Source: Frankiales bacterium (GTDB taxonomy: Bacteria > Actinomycetota > Actinomycetes > Mycobacteriales > SCTD01). From it: a stretch of 64,000 nucleotides of DNA. The notes beneath the pieces were generated by a model that did no database searches, was not told the DNA's origin, and saw only the letters and a program-made list of their open reading frames with translations. The stretch covers positions 31,759-95,758 of the forward strand of contig JAODND010000088.1 of the NCBI GenBank assembly GCA_025465465.1, in the 5' to 3' direction. Below, piece by piece: positions 19,196 to 27,635 of this stretch (the stretch's first letter is position 1; each line of letters begins with the position of its first letter). The position numbers and the translations under genes are program-made.

Positions 19196-20539
19196 ATGCG
19201 TGCCCTTCTCACCGCAACTGGTGCTGCCCTGGCCCTCGTCGCCGTCGCCCTCCCCGCCGCCGCGCGCACGGGGGTCGACACGACCGGTACCGCCTACGAC
19301 ACGGCCGGCGTCGTGGTGCCGATCACCTTCCCGGTGGTCGGGGCGACGAGCTTCAGCGACACCTTCCTGAGCTGCCGCTCAGGCTGCTCGCGCCTGCACA
19401 TGGGGCAGGACCTCATGGGGGCGAAGATGTCGCCCCTGGTCGCCGCGTGCTCCGGCACCGTGGTCACCCTGAAGCGTGAGACGCACGTCGGCGGCGGCAA
19501 CTACCTGGGCATCGCCTGCGACACGGGTGCCGCCAAGGGCTGGAGCGTGATGTATCTGCACGTGAACAACGACACCCCCGGTACGGACGACGGCAAGGGC
19601 ACCGGGAAGTGGGACTTCCCCACCGGCATCGCCGAGGGCGTCCGGGTCATGCAGGGGCAGCTCGTCGCCTGGCGTGGCGACTCGGGCGACGCGGAGTCGA
19701 CCGGCCCGCACCTGCACTTCGAGCTGCGCAAGGGAAGCGGCTGGGGCGGAGTGGTCTACAACGCGTACTCGTCGTTGCGTGCCGCGCACCGGATCGCCGC
19801 GCCGACCTCGAGCGGTCCGCACCCTGAGGGGACGCTGCTGCGGACCCCGGCAAGGGGCTACTACGTCGTCAAGGGCGGCAAGGCCTACGGGGTCAGCGCC
19901 GCGGTCCTCAAGGTCAACGCCCTCAGCACGGCGGACGCGATCGCGGCCTCCTGGGCCGAGATGGCCCTGTACCCCTACGGCGGTCGGCTGGCCCTGGTCT
20001 CAGGGGCCGTCGTCAAGGACAGCGCCGGCACGGTCTGGCGCGTCAGCGGCAGCACCCGGTTCCCGACGACCGCCTTGCCCGGGCAGCCCGTGACGACCGT
20101 GGGTGCCGCCGACTTCACCGGTCTGACCACCTCCGCCGCCCCCGAGTCACCGCTCGTGCCCGGCCTGCTCGTGAAGACCGCCGGAGCTCTGGCCCAGGTC
20201 GGCGAGGACGGGCTGCTGCACAAGGTCGGCGCCTTCGCCGCGGCGTCCTGGGGGCTCAAGGCCACCGACGCCGTCGACGCCGTCGACCTGCCAGCCGACC
20301 TCGCGGTGCCCGGCTTCGGCGCCGACCTCGGGCTGCGCGACGGCACCCTCGTGAGCGCCTACAAGGTGGGTGTGGGCGTCGTCTCCGGCGGCTACCTGCG
20401 GCGGTTGTGGGACACCCGGGAGGTCAACGCCTACGGCTACGCGGGGAAGCCGCGCCTGGGGGTGCTCGCATCGACCGTTGCGGGGCTGGGCGCGGGCGAG
20501 ATCGCTGGGACCGCCGGCGGCTACGGCCGCCACTGGTAG
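19196..20539 (+). CDS. Secreted M23 (LytM-like) peptidase
   Basis: A 447-residue exported protein with a Sec signal peptide (residues 1-24, cut near 'PAAARTG'). An M23 metallopeptidase domain follows (about 40-190). Its Zn motifs are visible as 'LHMGQDLMG' (HxxxD), 'MYLHVN' and 'GPHLHFEL' (HxH), so the active site looks intact; the family cuts peptidoglycan cross-bridges or stems. The C-terminal half (about 200-447) is a Gly/Ala/Val-rich repeat region ('PARGYYVVKGGKAYGVSAAVLK', then similar strands). It resembles beta-propeller-like or wall-binding modules, but I cannot name it. Its neighbour is another exported propeller protein. Confidence 0.85.
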   Translation: MRALLTATGAALALVAVALPAAARTGVDTTGTAYDTAGVVVPITFPVVGATSFSDTFLSCRSGCSRLHMGQDLMGAKMSPLVAACSGTVVTLKRETHVGGGNYLGIACDTGAAKGWSVMYLHVNNDTPGTDDGKGTGKWDFPTGIAEGVRVMQGQLVAWRGDSGDAESTGPHLHFELRKGSGWGGVVYNAYSSLRAAHRIAAPTSSGPHPEGTLLRTPARGYYVVKGGKAYGVSAAVLKVNALSTADAIAASWAEMALYPYGGRLALVSGAVVKDSAGTVWRVSGSTRFPTTALPGQPVTTVGAADFTGLTTSAAPESPLVPGLLVKTAGALAQVGEDGLLHKVGAFAAASWGLKATDAVDAVDLPADLAVPGFGADLGLRDGTLVSAYKVGVGVVSGGYLRRLWDTREVNAYGYAGKPRLGVLASTVAGLGAGEIAGTAGGYGRHW

Positions 20540-20573
20540 CAGGATCGGGCGCCTCGGCGCCGAAGCATGAGGC

Positions 20574-22139
20574 ATGCGCCGTCGCCTCCTCTGCCTCACC
20601 GCCCTCGGAGCCGCCGCTTCGGCCGCGCTCCTGAGCCCGCCCAGCCAGGCGGCAGTCGCGCCCAAGCTGGTGTTCGGGCCGAACACCTACGCTTACACCA
20701 CCAGCTACGGCGAGCCGAGCATCGCGATCGCCCCGGCCGGCACGGTCTACGCCAGCACCCCGGGCGAGAGCGGCGCGGTGCTCGCGCGCAGCGACGACAA
20801 GGGCGCGACCTGGACCAAGCTGCCGACCGCCGTGAGCACCGCGACCCAGGCGGCCCTGAAGGGTGGTGACTCCGACGTCGTGGTCGCCAGGGACGGCACC
20901 GTCTACGCGGCCGACCTGAACGTCGATGGGATCACCGTGTTCCGCTCGACGGACAAGGGCGCGCACTTCCCGCAGCAGGCCTTCATCAACTCCACCTCGG
21001 ACCGCGAGTGGCTCGCGGTGACCGGCCCGCACGGCGAGACCGTCTATGTCGTCTGGCACGAGATCGCCACCGGCACGATGCTGGCCGCGGTCAGCCACGA
21101 CTCCGGCAAGACCTTCGGAGTCCCCGAGGTGCTCTACAGCAACGCGGGCACGGCCGCCGAGAGCGCACACGACGGGACCGCGATCGGCGGCGTCAGCACC
21201 GACAGCCACGGGCGGGTCTTCGTCAGCTATGCCACCAGCCGGCTGACGACCACCGACACCACCTACGGGACACCACCGGTGAACACCATCCACCTCTCGG
21301 TGCGCGAGCCCGAGGGCTCGACCTGGCACGACTACCTCGTCAACGCCGGCGCGGATGACGCGAACTACGGCAACTTCTGGATGTCCAGCGCGGTCGACCG
21401 AGGCGACACCGTCTACGCCGTCTACAGCGGGTACGCCCACAAGGGCCAGCCGATGCACGTGTGGCTGCAGGCATCCACCGACCACGGCAGGACCTGGACC
21501 ACTCCCTACGCCGTCGACGACGTGCTCCCGGGTGCGGCGGGCCAGGACCTGTTCGGCTGGGTCGCGGGCGGCGGCAAGGGCGTCGCGGTCGTCAGCTGGT
21601 ACCACACGTCCGCCTCCAACAAGGACGCCAACGGCATCGACTGGACCGTGCCGGTCGCGCAGGTCCGCGGGCTGACCACGGGGCACCCCTCGGTCGTGTG
21701 GGGGCTGGCCAGCGACCACTCGGTGCACCATGGGCCGATCTGCACGCTCGGCACGTTCTGCGGAGTCCTGCCCGGGTCGAGCACCGACCGCAGCCTGCTC
21801 GACTTCTTCAAGGTCGCGGTCGCGCCGGACGGCATGCCGGCCGTCACCTGGAGCGACAACAACCGCATCGACGGGCAGGCGAAGACCGGCGTCGGCTACG
21901 CGCGGCAGGTCGCCGGGCCCAGCGCCTTCCTCTCGACGCTGCCGTCGGTGGTGGTCACCCCGCCCAGGACGCCCGCCGCTCCCGTACCCGCGAAGCCCGG
22001 CTCGACCACGGGGAGCGGTCAGCTCGCGTCGACCGGTCTGGGGGCAGGTGTCCCGCTCGCGGCTCTTGTGCTGATCACGACCGCCGTCGGGGTGCGTCGC
22101 CGCTCGCGTCGCGAGCTCGACGAGCGGCGGGTTCCCTAG
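20574..22139 (+). CDS. Cell-wall-anchored BNR/sialidase-like propeller protein with LAXTG sorting signal
   Basis: A 521-residue protein with a Sec signal peptide (1-27, 'SPPSQAAVA'). It carries at least four Asp-box propeller strands ('SDDKGATW', 'STDKGAHF', 'SHDSGKTF', 'STDHGRTW'). After a Pro/Ala/Thr linker the C-terminus reads 'LASTG', a hydrophobic stretch and an Arg-rich tail: the layout of a class E sortase (LAXTG) wall anchor. The fold is that of sialidases and related glycan-binding propellers, but catalytic residues are not assured. It is related to the truncated protein at the left edge of the window, which lacks an anchor. It follows the M23 peptidase gene by 34 bases and may be co-transcribed. 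Confidence 0.83.
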   Translation: MRRRLLCLTALGAAASAALLSPPSQAAVAPKLVFGPNTYAYTTSYGEPSIAIAPAGTVYASTPGESGAVLARSDDKGATWTKLPTAVSTATQAALKGGDSDVVVARDGTVYAADLNVDGITVFRSTDKGAHFPQQAFINSTSDREWLAVTGPHGETVYVVWHEIATGTMLAAVSHDSGKTFGVPEVLYSNAGTAAESAHDGTAIGGVSTDSHGRVFVSYATSRLTTTDTTYGTPPVNTIHLSVREPEGSTWHDYLVNAGADDANYGNFWMSSAVDRGDTVYAVYSGYAHKGQPMHVWLQASTDHGRTWTTPYAVDDVLPGAAGQDLFGWVAGGGKGVAVVSWYHTSASNKDANGIDWTVPVAQVRGLTTGHPSVVWGLASDHSVHHGPICTLGTFCGVLPGSSTDRSLLDFFKVAVAPDGMPAVTWSDNNRIDGQAKTGVGYARQVAGPSAFLSTLPSVVVTPPRTPAAPVPAKPGSTTGSGQLASTGLGAGVPLAALVLITTAVGVRRRSRRELDERRVP

Positions 22140-22148
22140 TCTGAACGA

Positions 22149-23030
22149 GTGAGCCCCTCGCGATCCGGTATGGCATACGGGATCGCCGCCTACGCGCTGT
22201 GGGGGCTGTTCCCGCTCTTCTGGCCGCTGCTCGAGCCGGCGGGTGCCCTCGAGGTGCTCGCCCATCGGGTGCTGTGGTCGCTGCTGGTCGTCGCCGCTCT
22301 GCTTGCGCTCGGCGTCGCCTCGGTCCGCGGCCTGCGTCTCGGCCAGGTGGTGCGGCTCGCCATCGCCGCCGTGCTGCTCGCGGTCAACTGGGGCACCTAC
22401 ATCTACGGCGTCAACAGCGGACAGGTCGTGGAGACCTCCCTCGGCTACTTCATCAACCCGCTCGTGACGGTCGCGCTCGGTGTCGTGGTGCTCGGTGAGC
22501 GGCTTCGGCTCCTCCAGCAGGTCGCCATCGGCGTGGCGTCGATCGCGGTCGTCGTGCTGACGGTCGAGGCGGGCCACCCGCCGGTCATCGCGCTCGTGCT
22601 GGCCTTCTCCTTCGGCACCTACGGGCTGCTCAAGAAGCAGGCCGGAGTCGGCGCTGTGGCGTCGCTCGCCGTCGAGACGACGGTGCTCGCACCCGTCGCC
22701 CTGGGCTACGTGCTGGTGCTCGCCGCCGCGGGCGAGGCGACCTTCGCCTCGCACGGGACGGGGCACGCCCTGCTGCTCGCCTCAGCCGGCCTCGTCACGA
22801 CCCTGCCGCTGCTGGCGTTCGGCGCCGCCGCGACGCGCATCCCGCTGACGATCCTCGGGGTGCTGCAGTACATCGCCCCGACCCTGCAGCTGCTCTGCGG
22901 CCTGCTGGTGACGCACGAGGCCTTTGGTGCGCCGCAGGCCGTCGGTTTCGCGCTGGTCTGGGTCGCGCTGGTGCTGTTCACCTCCGACCTCGTGCGCTCG
23001 CACCGCGCGGTGCTGGTGGCCGCGGCGTGA
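22149..23030 (+). CDS. rarD: RarD-type EamA transporter
   Basis: A 293-residue membrane protein with about ten hydrophobic helices arranged as two EamA/DMT halves. The opening 'GIAAYALWGLFPLFW' and later 'SLGYFINPLVTVALGVVVLGERL' are hallmarks of RarD, a chloramphenicol-sensitivity protein of the drug/metabolite transporter superfamily whose natural substrate is unknown. The GTG start at 22149 lies 9 bases after the previous stop. Its TGA overlaps the GTG of murB (GTGA), so the two are translationally coupled. Confidence 0.9.
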   Translation: MSPSRSGMAYGIAAYALWGLFPLFWPLLEPAGALEVLAHRVLWSLLVVAALLALGVASVRGLRLGQVVRLAIAAVLLAVNWGTYIYGVNSGQVVETSLGYFINPLVTVALGVVVLGERLRLLQQVAIGVASIAVVVLTVEAGHPPVIALVLAFSFGTYGLLKKQAGVGAVASLAVETTVLAPVALGYVLVLAAAGEATFASHGTGHALLLASAGLVTTLPLLAFGAAATRIPLTILGVLQYIAPTLQLLCGLLVTHEAFGAPQAVGFALVWVALVLFTSDLVRSHRAVLVAAA

Positions 23031-23989
23031 ACCTCTCCGAGCTCACCACCCTGCGCCTCGGCGGTCCCGCGCGCACGCTCATCACCTGCACGACCGAGCA
23101 GCAGCTGGTCGATGCGGCGCGCGAGGGCGTCTTCGTCCTCGGCGGCGGGTCCAACGTCGTGCTGCCGGACGAGGGCCTCGACGAGGTGGCGCTGGTCCGC
23201 ACCACCGGCTGGTCGCAGTCCGGTGCCACGGTGGTCGTCGAGGCGGGCGTGACGTGGGACTCGGTGGTCGTGAGGACCCTCGAGGCAGGGCTCACCGGTC
23301 TGGAGGCGCTGTCCGGGATCCCCGGCACAGTGGGGGCGGCGCCGATCCAGAACGTCGGTGCCTACGGCGCGGAGGTCGCGGCCTTCCTCACGAGCGTCCG
23401 GGTGCTCGACAGGACCACAGGCAAGGTCGCGGACCTGCCCGCGTCGGAGTGCGGGTTCGGCTACCGGACAAGTGCTTTCAAGCAGTCACCGGACCGCTGG
23501 GTCGTGCTGTCGGTCCGGCTCTCCCTCGGCACCGACCCAGCGCCGGTGAGGTATGCCGAGCTGGCTCGCGCCCTCGGTGTCGAGCTGGGCGGGACCGCAC
23601 CCGCGGCGGTGGTCCGGGACGCCGTGCTGCAGCTGCGCCGGTCGAAGGGCATGGTCCTCGACCCAGCCGATCCGGACAGCGTCAGCGCCGGCTCGTTCTT
23701 CACCAACCCGGTCGTCGCCAGCGCACCGGAAGGCGCCCCCGCGTGGCCCGACGGTTCAGGACGGGTGAAGGTCAGTGCGGCGTGGCTCATCGAGCAGAGC
23801 GGGTTCGGCAAGGGCTGGGGGGACGGCCGCATCGGGTTGTCGACCAAGCACCCGCTCGCCCTCGTGAACCGCGGCGGCGGTACGACGGCCGAGCTGCTCT
23901 CGGTCGCCCGCGAGATCCGCGACGGCGTGAGCGCCCGGTTCGGGATCACCCTTGTCAACGAGCCGGTGATCGTGGGGGCTGCGCTCTAG
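23027..23989 (+). CDS. murB: UDP-N-acetylmuramate dehydrogenase
   Basis: A 320-residue FAD enzyme that reduces UDP-GlcNAc-enolpyruvate to UDP-MurNAc, the second committed step of peptidoglycan precursor synthesis. Seen are the FAD-binding 'FVLGGGSNVVL', 'GLEALSGIPGTVGAAPIQNVGAYG', the 'GFGYRTSAFK' loop and 'SAGSFFTNPVV', whose Ser is the proton donor, followed by 'SAAWLIEQSG' and the closing 'VNEPVIVG'. It starts inside the rarD stop. No other mur gene is nearby, as is usual for actinobacterial murB. The stop overlaps that of the next gene in a CTAG. Confidence 0.95.
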   Translation: MNLSELTTLRLGGPARTLITCTTEQQLVDAAREGVFVLGGGSNVVLPDEGLDEVALVRTTGWSQSGATVVVEAGVTWDSVVVRTLEAGLTGLEALSGIPGTVGAAPIQNVGAYGAEVAAFLTSVRVLDRTTGKVADLPASECGFGYRTSAFKQSPDRWVVLSVRLSLGTDPAPVRYAELARALGVELGGTAPAAVVRDAVLQLRRSKGMVLDPADPDSVSAGSFFTNPVVASAPEGAPAWPDGSGRVKVSAAWLIEQSGFGKGWGDGRIGLSTKHPLALVNRGGGTTAELLSVAREIRDGVSARFGITLVNEPVIVGAAL

Positions 23990-24474
23990 TCCCAGGGCCC
24001 TGGCCAGGCGCGCGGCGGCTCACCCTGGGTCTGGCGGACGAACTCCTCGATGTACCACTGCGAGAAGTCGGCCTGCTCCTGCGGCTGGGCGAGCGTGAGG
24101 AGCTCGGTCCGGCAGTACTCCTCCGCCTCGTCCAGCAGCGCCCGCATGCGGGCGGCGTCGGGACCGATGGACCGGGGGACCTCATACGTCAGGTCCATCC
24201 GATCGATGCCGGCCGCGACCAGCTCCTCGCGCGTGTCGTCAGTGCGGTTGCCCGCCGCGCCGTACTGCTGACCGAGCAGCTGGACCAGCTCGGTCAGCCG
24301 CTGTGGGAGCTCCGGCGGGTCGGGTGCGAGTGCGAGCAGGGACATCTCTCGCATCAGCTCGTCGTGGTGTTCGGCGGCCCGCTGCCAGATCTTCAGCGGG
24401 GTGGCGAGCAGCACGACCGTGACGACCGTGTCGGGGACGTCGTCACTCGCGTACCGACCGAGGGGGCTGCCCAT
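23986..24474 (-). CDS. Hypothetical cytoplasmic protein
   Basis: A 162-residue soluble protein that I do not recognise. It is rich in Glu, Leu and Arg and mostly helical, with 'HHDELMREMSLLALAPDPPELPQRL' followed by a second helical block and 'YCRTELLTLAQPQEQADFSQWYIEEF'. There is no signal peptide or membrane helix. The ATG at 24474 is chosen; an adjacent GTG at 24477 is the only alternative and neither has a strong ribosome-binding site. It shares a CTAG with the convergent murB. Confidence 0.7.
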   Translation of the reverse strand: MGSPLGRYASDDVPDTVVTVVLLATPLKIWQRAAEHHDELMREMSLLALAPDPPELPQRLTELVQLLGQQYGAAGNRTDDTREELVAAGIDRMDLTYEVPRSIGPDAARMRALLDEAEEYCRTELLTLAQPQEQADFSQWYIEEFVRQTQGEPPRAWPGPWD

Positions 24475-24506
24475 CACCGCAACGTAGCCCGGCAGCGCCG
24501 CAGTCC

Positions 24507-25247
24507 TCAGACCGGAAGCGCGTCGCGCGCCCGCTCAGCCGCCTTGGTGACCGCCGGTGCGGCAGCATCGCGGGCGCGCTCGAGGACGGGGAGCGCATTG
24601 TCACGCGCCTTCTCGAGCGCGGGTCCCGCGGCGTGCGCCGCGCTGAGAGCGCGGGCGCCTGCGAGCGCCGCGATCGGTCCGGCAGCCGATGCGGCCCGCG
24701 CGCCGGCGCCCTTCATCGTGCCGCGCAGCACCTGGGACGGCTTCTGCTGCTCTTCGTGCAGCGACGACGAGGCGAGGACCGCGCCGGTGAGACCCGGGAT
24801 CGCCCACTGGAGCGCCTTCAGCTGGCGCTGGGCCTTGGCGACCTCGGGCGGCGTCGCCGACCCCGGTTCGGTCGCGCCCAGGACCGGCACGTCGCCGGCC
24901 TCGATGACCTTCTGGCCCAGGTAGCGCGAGTAGGCCGTGGCGCCGAGCGCACCGGCGGTCAGGAACAGCTTCGCGTTGGTGTTGGCCAGGACACCCTTCT
25001 GCTTCTTCACCCGCGTCTTGTTGTCCTTGAGCAGCAGCGCTCCGCCGACCAGGTGGGCCCCGATGGCGGCCGCGTTGAAGGGGGTCCAGCGGGCCCATCC
25101 GGCGGAGGCCGCCCGCGCCCGCTGGCCGGGGTCGTCGACCTCGGCTGCAGCACCGTTGAGTCCGACAGCTCCCATGAGGGAACCACCGAACCAGGCCGCC
25201 AGCCCGGCGTCGTGCAGAAAGTGGGCGAGAGTGCTGCGGTCGGACAT
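24507..25247 (-). CDS. Hypothetical multi-pass membrane protein
   Basis: A 246-residue protein with four likely membrane segments (near residues 15-30, 58-75, 95-115 and 145-165) and a long Ala/Arg-rich amphipathic C-terminal helix ('ARDNALPVLERARDAAAPAVTKAAERARD'). The first helices carry 'HFLHDAGLAAWFGGSLMGAVGLN'. Function is unknown; I recognise only a generic actinobacterial membrane-protein look. The start at 25247 has AGGAGG 7 bases upstream, which excludes the longer frame. It is divergent from the tadA cluster. Confidence 0.75.
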   Translation of the reverse strand: MSDRSTLAHFLHDAGLAAWFGGSLMGAVGLNGAAAEVDDPGQRARAASAGWARWTPFNAAAIGAHLVGGALLLKDNKTRVKKQKGVLANTNAKLFLTAGALGATAYSRYLGQKVIEAGDVPVLGATEPGSATPPEVAKAQRQLKALQWAIPGLTGAVLASSSLHEEQQKPSQVLRGTMKGAGARAASAAGPIAALAGARALSAAHAAGPALEKARDNALPVLERARDAAAPAVTKAAERARDALPV

Positions 25248-25337
25248 GCGGGGCCTCCTGGGAAGGATCGGGTCGGTGCTCAAGTCACCCTTCGCCTACC
25301 CCTTCCCACCCGGCTCTGCACCTGCGATCGTCGCGGC

Positions 25338-25817
25338 GTGGCCGACAGCAACGAGGAGACCTGGGCAGTCGTCGTGTTCAGCGACGGCGCCGGGTGGCAG
25401 GTCGGCCAGCTGCCGCCGGGTGTGTCGGCGGACCTTGCGGACGTCGAGCAGGCCGTCCGCGGCCAGGTGGCCGGCAGCTTCGCGCTCGTCGACGTCGCCG
25501 ACGACTTCTTCATCATCGTGCGCAACCACGGAGGGCAGCTGCGGTTCCTGCTGAGCGACGTGACCGCGAGCAGCGAGTGGGAGCTGGCGGCCCAGGTCAT
25601 GGACCGGCTCGAGCTCGACATCCCAGCGGCGGACGACCTCGACGAGATCCTTCCGGCCGGAGACCTGGACGTCTTCGACGACCTCGGGCTCGACGCCATG
25701 GAGCTGGGTGCGATCCTGTCGGACGTCGATGCGTACGCCGACGAGATGCTGTCGACGCTCGCCCGCCGGCTCGGCTTCGCCGACGCCTACGAGCGGGTTG
25801 TCGACGCTCTCGTCTGA
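25338..25817 (+). CDS. tRNA adenosine deaminase-associated protein
   Basis: A 159-residue acidic protein of the family regularly found directly upstream of tadA in actinobacteria. Typical elements are the opening 'WAVVVFSDGAGWQV', central 'FFIIVRNHGGQLRFLLSD' and the closing 'GFADAYERVVDAL'. Its role is unknown; association with tRNA A34 editing is inferred from conserved gene order. The GTG at 25338 is chosen because the frame upstream of it is the opposite-strand membrane gene. It is followed by a second member of the same or a related family. Confidence 0.82.
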   Translation: MADSNEETWAVVVFSDGAGWQVGQLPPGVSADLADVEQAVRGQVAGSFALVDVADDFFIIVRNHGGQLRFLLSDVTASSEWELAAQVMDRLELDIPAADDLDEILPAGDLDVFDDLGLDAMELGAILSDVDAYADEMLSTLARRLGFADAYERVVDALV

Positions 25818-25835
25818 GGAAGCAAGAGGAACCCA

Positions 25836-26336
25836 GTGACCTACTTCGCCGCTGCGCTCGCGAGGACCGCTGACGGCTGGACCGGCCGCGAGCTCGACCT
25901 GCGCGACGTGGAGGACCTCGAGTCGCTCGCCGAGGAGCTGCGGGACCTCGTCGAGGAGCAGAACGCCGGCCCTGCGCTGCTGCTCCTCGAGGAGGACGAC
26001 GAGTACGTCGGCGTCGTCCGCGTCGATGCCGGGGACCTCGACGAGCCGCGGGTCTTCCTCTCCGACCGCAGGGCGGTGCAGGCGAGCGACGTCGCGGCGA
26101 TGCTGTGGGAGGAGGCCGAGGACGAGACCGACCTCGACGACGACGACGAGGACGAGGGCACCCGACCGGTGGCGGAGCCCGTCGGAGATCCGGCGCTGCT
26201 GGCCGACCTCGGCACCTCGTCCGTCGTCCTGCTCGAGCTGTGCGCCGAGGAGGGACTGCTCCCCGCCGACGTGCTCACCGGGATCGCCGAGCGGGCCGGC
26301 TTCCTCGAGGTGCTCGACTCCCTGCGCGACGGGTGA
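25836..26336 (+). CDS. Second TadA-linked acidic protein
   Basis: A 166-residue protein opening with 'MTYFAAALARTADGWTGRELDL' and holding a very acidic run of Asp and Glu near residues 90-110. Its C-terminus ('LLELCAEEGLLPADVLTGIAERAGF') resembles the end of the upstream protein, so the two are probably paralogues. The GTG at 25836 has AGAGGA upstream. The stop overlaps the tadA start as GTGA, so the product is made together with TadA. A regulatory or scaffolding role is possible but unproven. Confidence 0.78.
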   Translation: MTYFAAALARTADGWTGRELDLRDVEDLESLAEELRDLVEEQNAGPALLLLEEDDEYVGVVRVDAGDLDEPRVFLSDRRAVQASDVAAMLWEEAEDETDLDDDDEDEGTRPVAEPVGDPALLADLGTSSVVLLELCAEEGLLPADVLTGIAERAGFLEVLDSLRDG

Positions 26337-26794
26337 CCAGCGGGTACGACGGCAGCATGCGGCTCGCCCTCGAGCAGGCCGCTCTCGCGCTGGACCACGA
26401 CGACGTCCCGGTGGGCGCGGTCGTCCTCGACGCCGACGGGACCGTGCTGGCGCGGGCCCACAACGACCGGGAGGGCACCGGCGATCCGACGGCGCACGCC
26501 GAGGTGCTGGCGCTGCGCGCTGCCGCCCAGGCCAAGAGGAGCTGGCGGCTCGAGGGCTGCACCCTTGTCGTGACGCTCGAGCCCTGCACGATGTGTGCCG
26601 GCGCGATCGTGCTCTCGCGCGTGGCGAGGGTCGTCTACGGCGCCGTCGACGACAAGGCGGGGGCCGCCGGCTCGCTCTGGGACGTGTTGCGCGACCGGCG
26701 GCTCAACCACCGTCCGGAGGTGCTGTCGGGCGTGCTCGCCGAGGACTGTGCCGCCCTGCTCCGGACCTTCTTCGCTGACAACCGACTTCGCTGA
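26333..26794 (+). CDS. tadA: tRNA-specific adenosine deaminase
   Basis: A 153-residue zinc deaminase that converts A34 to inosine in the wobble position of tRNA-Arg(ACG). The catalytic set is present: H55 and E57 in 'TAHAEVLAL' and the Cys pair C85/C88 in 'LEPCTMCAGA'. The GTG start at 26333 overlaps the preceding TGA; an ATG at 26357 is an alternative but would cut the first helix. It is the third gene of a tightly coupled trio. Confidence 0.93.
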   Translation: MTSGYDGSMRLALEQAALALDHDDVPVGAVVLDADGTVLARAHNDREGTGDPTAHAEVLALRAAAQAKRSWRLEGCTLVVTLEPCTMCAGAIVLSRVARVVYGAVDDKAGAAGSLWDVLRDRRLNHRPEVLSGVLAEDCAALLRTFFADNRLR

Positions 26795-26825
26795 ATGAGT
26801 GCCGGTCCTCGGTCAGCGCAGTGGC

Positions 26826-27434
26826 TCAGAGCTCGGTGACGACGGCCTCATACGACAAGCGGGGGAGCCGGTCCATCCACGGGTTCTCGCCCGGGTTGCC
26901 CACGTTGACGACCAGGACCGACTTGGTGCGGCCGTCGGCGAAGAACTCGGCATCGACCCCGTCGCGGTCGAACCCACCCATCGGGCCGGCAGCCAGACCG
27001 GCCGCCCGGACGGCAAGGATCAGGTAGCCGATCTGGAGGAAGGCGTTGTCGCGCCCGATGCCGTGCCGGACGCCCTCATCGGGGAAGCGGTCCTTGGCCT
27101 CCGGCAGGTGCGGGAAGGTCGTCGGGAACTGCTCGTGGAAGTCGACGTCGTAGCCGAGGACCAGCGTCACCGGGGCGCTCTCGGTCTTCGCGCGGTTGCC
27201 CTCTGCCATGAGCGGGAGAAGCCGGGCCTTGGCGTCCGCGGTCCGCACCGCGACCACACGCAGCGGCTGCGCGTTCATCAGCGTCGGACCGAACTTCGTC
27301 AGCTCGTAGATGGTCTGCAGCTGCGCGTCGGTCACGGGCTCGGTGCTGAAGCTGTTGGCGGTGCGCGCGTCCCGGAACAGCAGGTCGGCGGCCGCGTCGT
27401 CGAGGACGAGGGGACGGAGGTCGAGGGTCGTCAT
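26826..27434 (-). CDS. Nitroreductase family protein, malonic semialdehyde reductase (RutE)-like
   Basis: A 202-residue FMN-dependent nitroreductase. The flavin-binding 'FRDARTANSF', 'KFGPTLMNAQPLRVVAV' and 'GIGRDNAFLQIGYLILAVRAAGL...GPMGGFD' blocks match the RutE/HadB branch, which reduces malonic semialdehyde with NAD(P)H. Without other rut genes the substrate is not assured; enone or nitro reduction is possible. The start at 27434 has AGGAG upstream. A TTGC-N4-GCAA palindrome, also present before pirin, lies 56 bases upstream. The gene is divergent from tRNA-Ser(CGA). Confidence 0.85.
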   Translation of the reverse strand: MTTLDLRPLVLDDAAADLLFRDARTANSFSTEPVTDAQLQTIYELTKFGPTLMNAQPLRVVAVRTADAKARLLPLMAEGNRAKTESAPVTLVLGYDVDFHEQFPTTFPHLPEAKDRFPDEGVRHGIGRDNAFLQIGYLILAVRAAGLAAGPMGGFDRDGVDAEFFADGRTKSVLVVNVGNPGENPWMDRLPRLSYEAVVTEL

Positions 27435-27489
27435 GCTGGCTCCTGAGGTCGGGTGTTCTGCAGGGCACAACATGGTTGAACATTCAGAT

Positions 27490-27503
27490 ATTGCACGTGC
27501 AAC
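27490..27503. promoter_or_regulatory. Candidate operator (ATTGC-ACGT-GCAAC)
   Basis: A perfect 12-bp core palindrome TTGCACGTGCAA between the nitroreductase gene and tRNA-Ser. It matches the pirin-leader motif at 2878-2891 in arms and spacing, suggesting a common redox-linked regulator encoded elsewhere. Confidence 0.4.
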
Positions 27504-27545
27504 TGTGGCGGAGGTCACGGTCCGCCGTTCGCTAGAGTCTCCGCC

Positions 27546-27635
27546 GGTGGCGTGTCCGAGCGGCCGAAGGAGCACGCCTCGAAAGCGTGTGACGGTGCAA
27601 GCCGTCCGTGGGTTCAAATCCCACCGCCACCGCCA
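27546..27635 (+). tRNA. tRNA-Ser(CGA)
   Basis: A long-variable-arm tRNA. The acceptor stem GGTGGCG pairs with CGCCACC at the 3' end, followed by discriminator G and an encoded CCA (27633-27635). The anticodon stem CACGC/GCGTG encloses CTCGAAA, giving anticodon CGA (codon UCG). The T arm is GTGGG-TTCAAAT-CCCAC. Its last 22 bases are also the antisense of the end of the monooxygenase gene. Confidence 0.95.

Noticed and set aside
20424..22766. 780-codon minus-strand frame across the propeller and rarD genes
   Set aside because: It spans two real genes, has no recognisable domain and no start signal.
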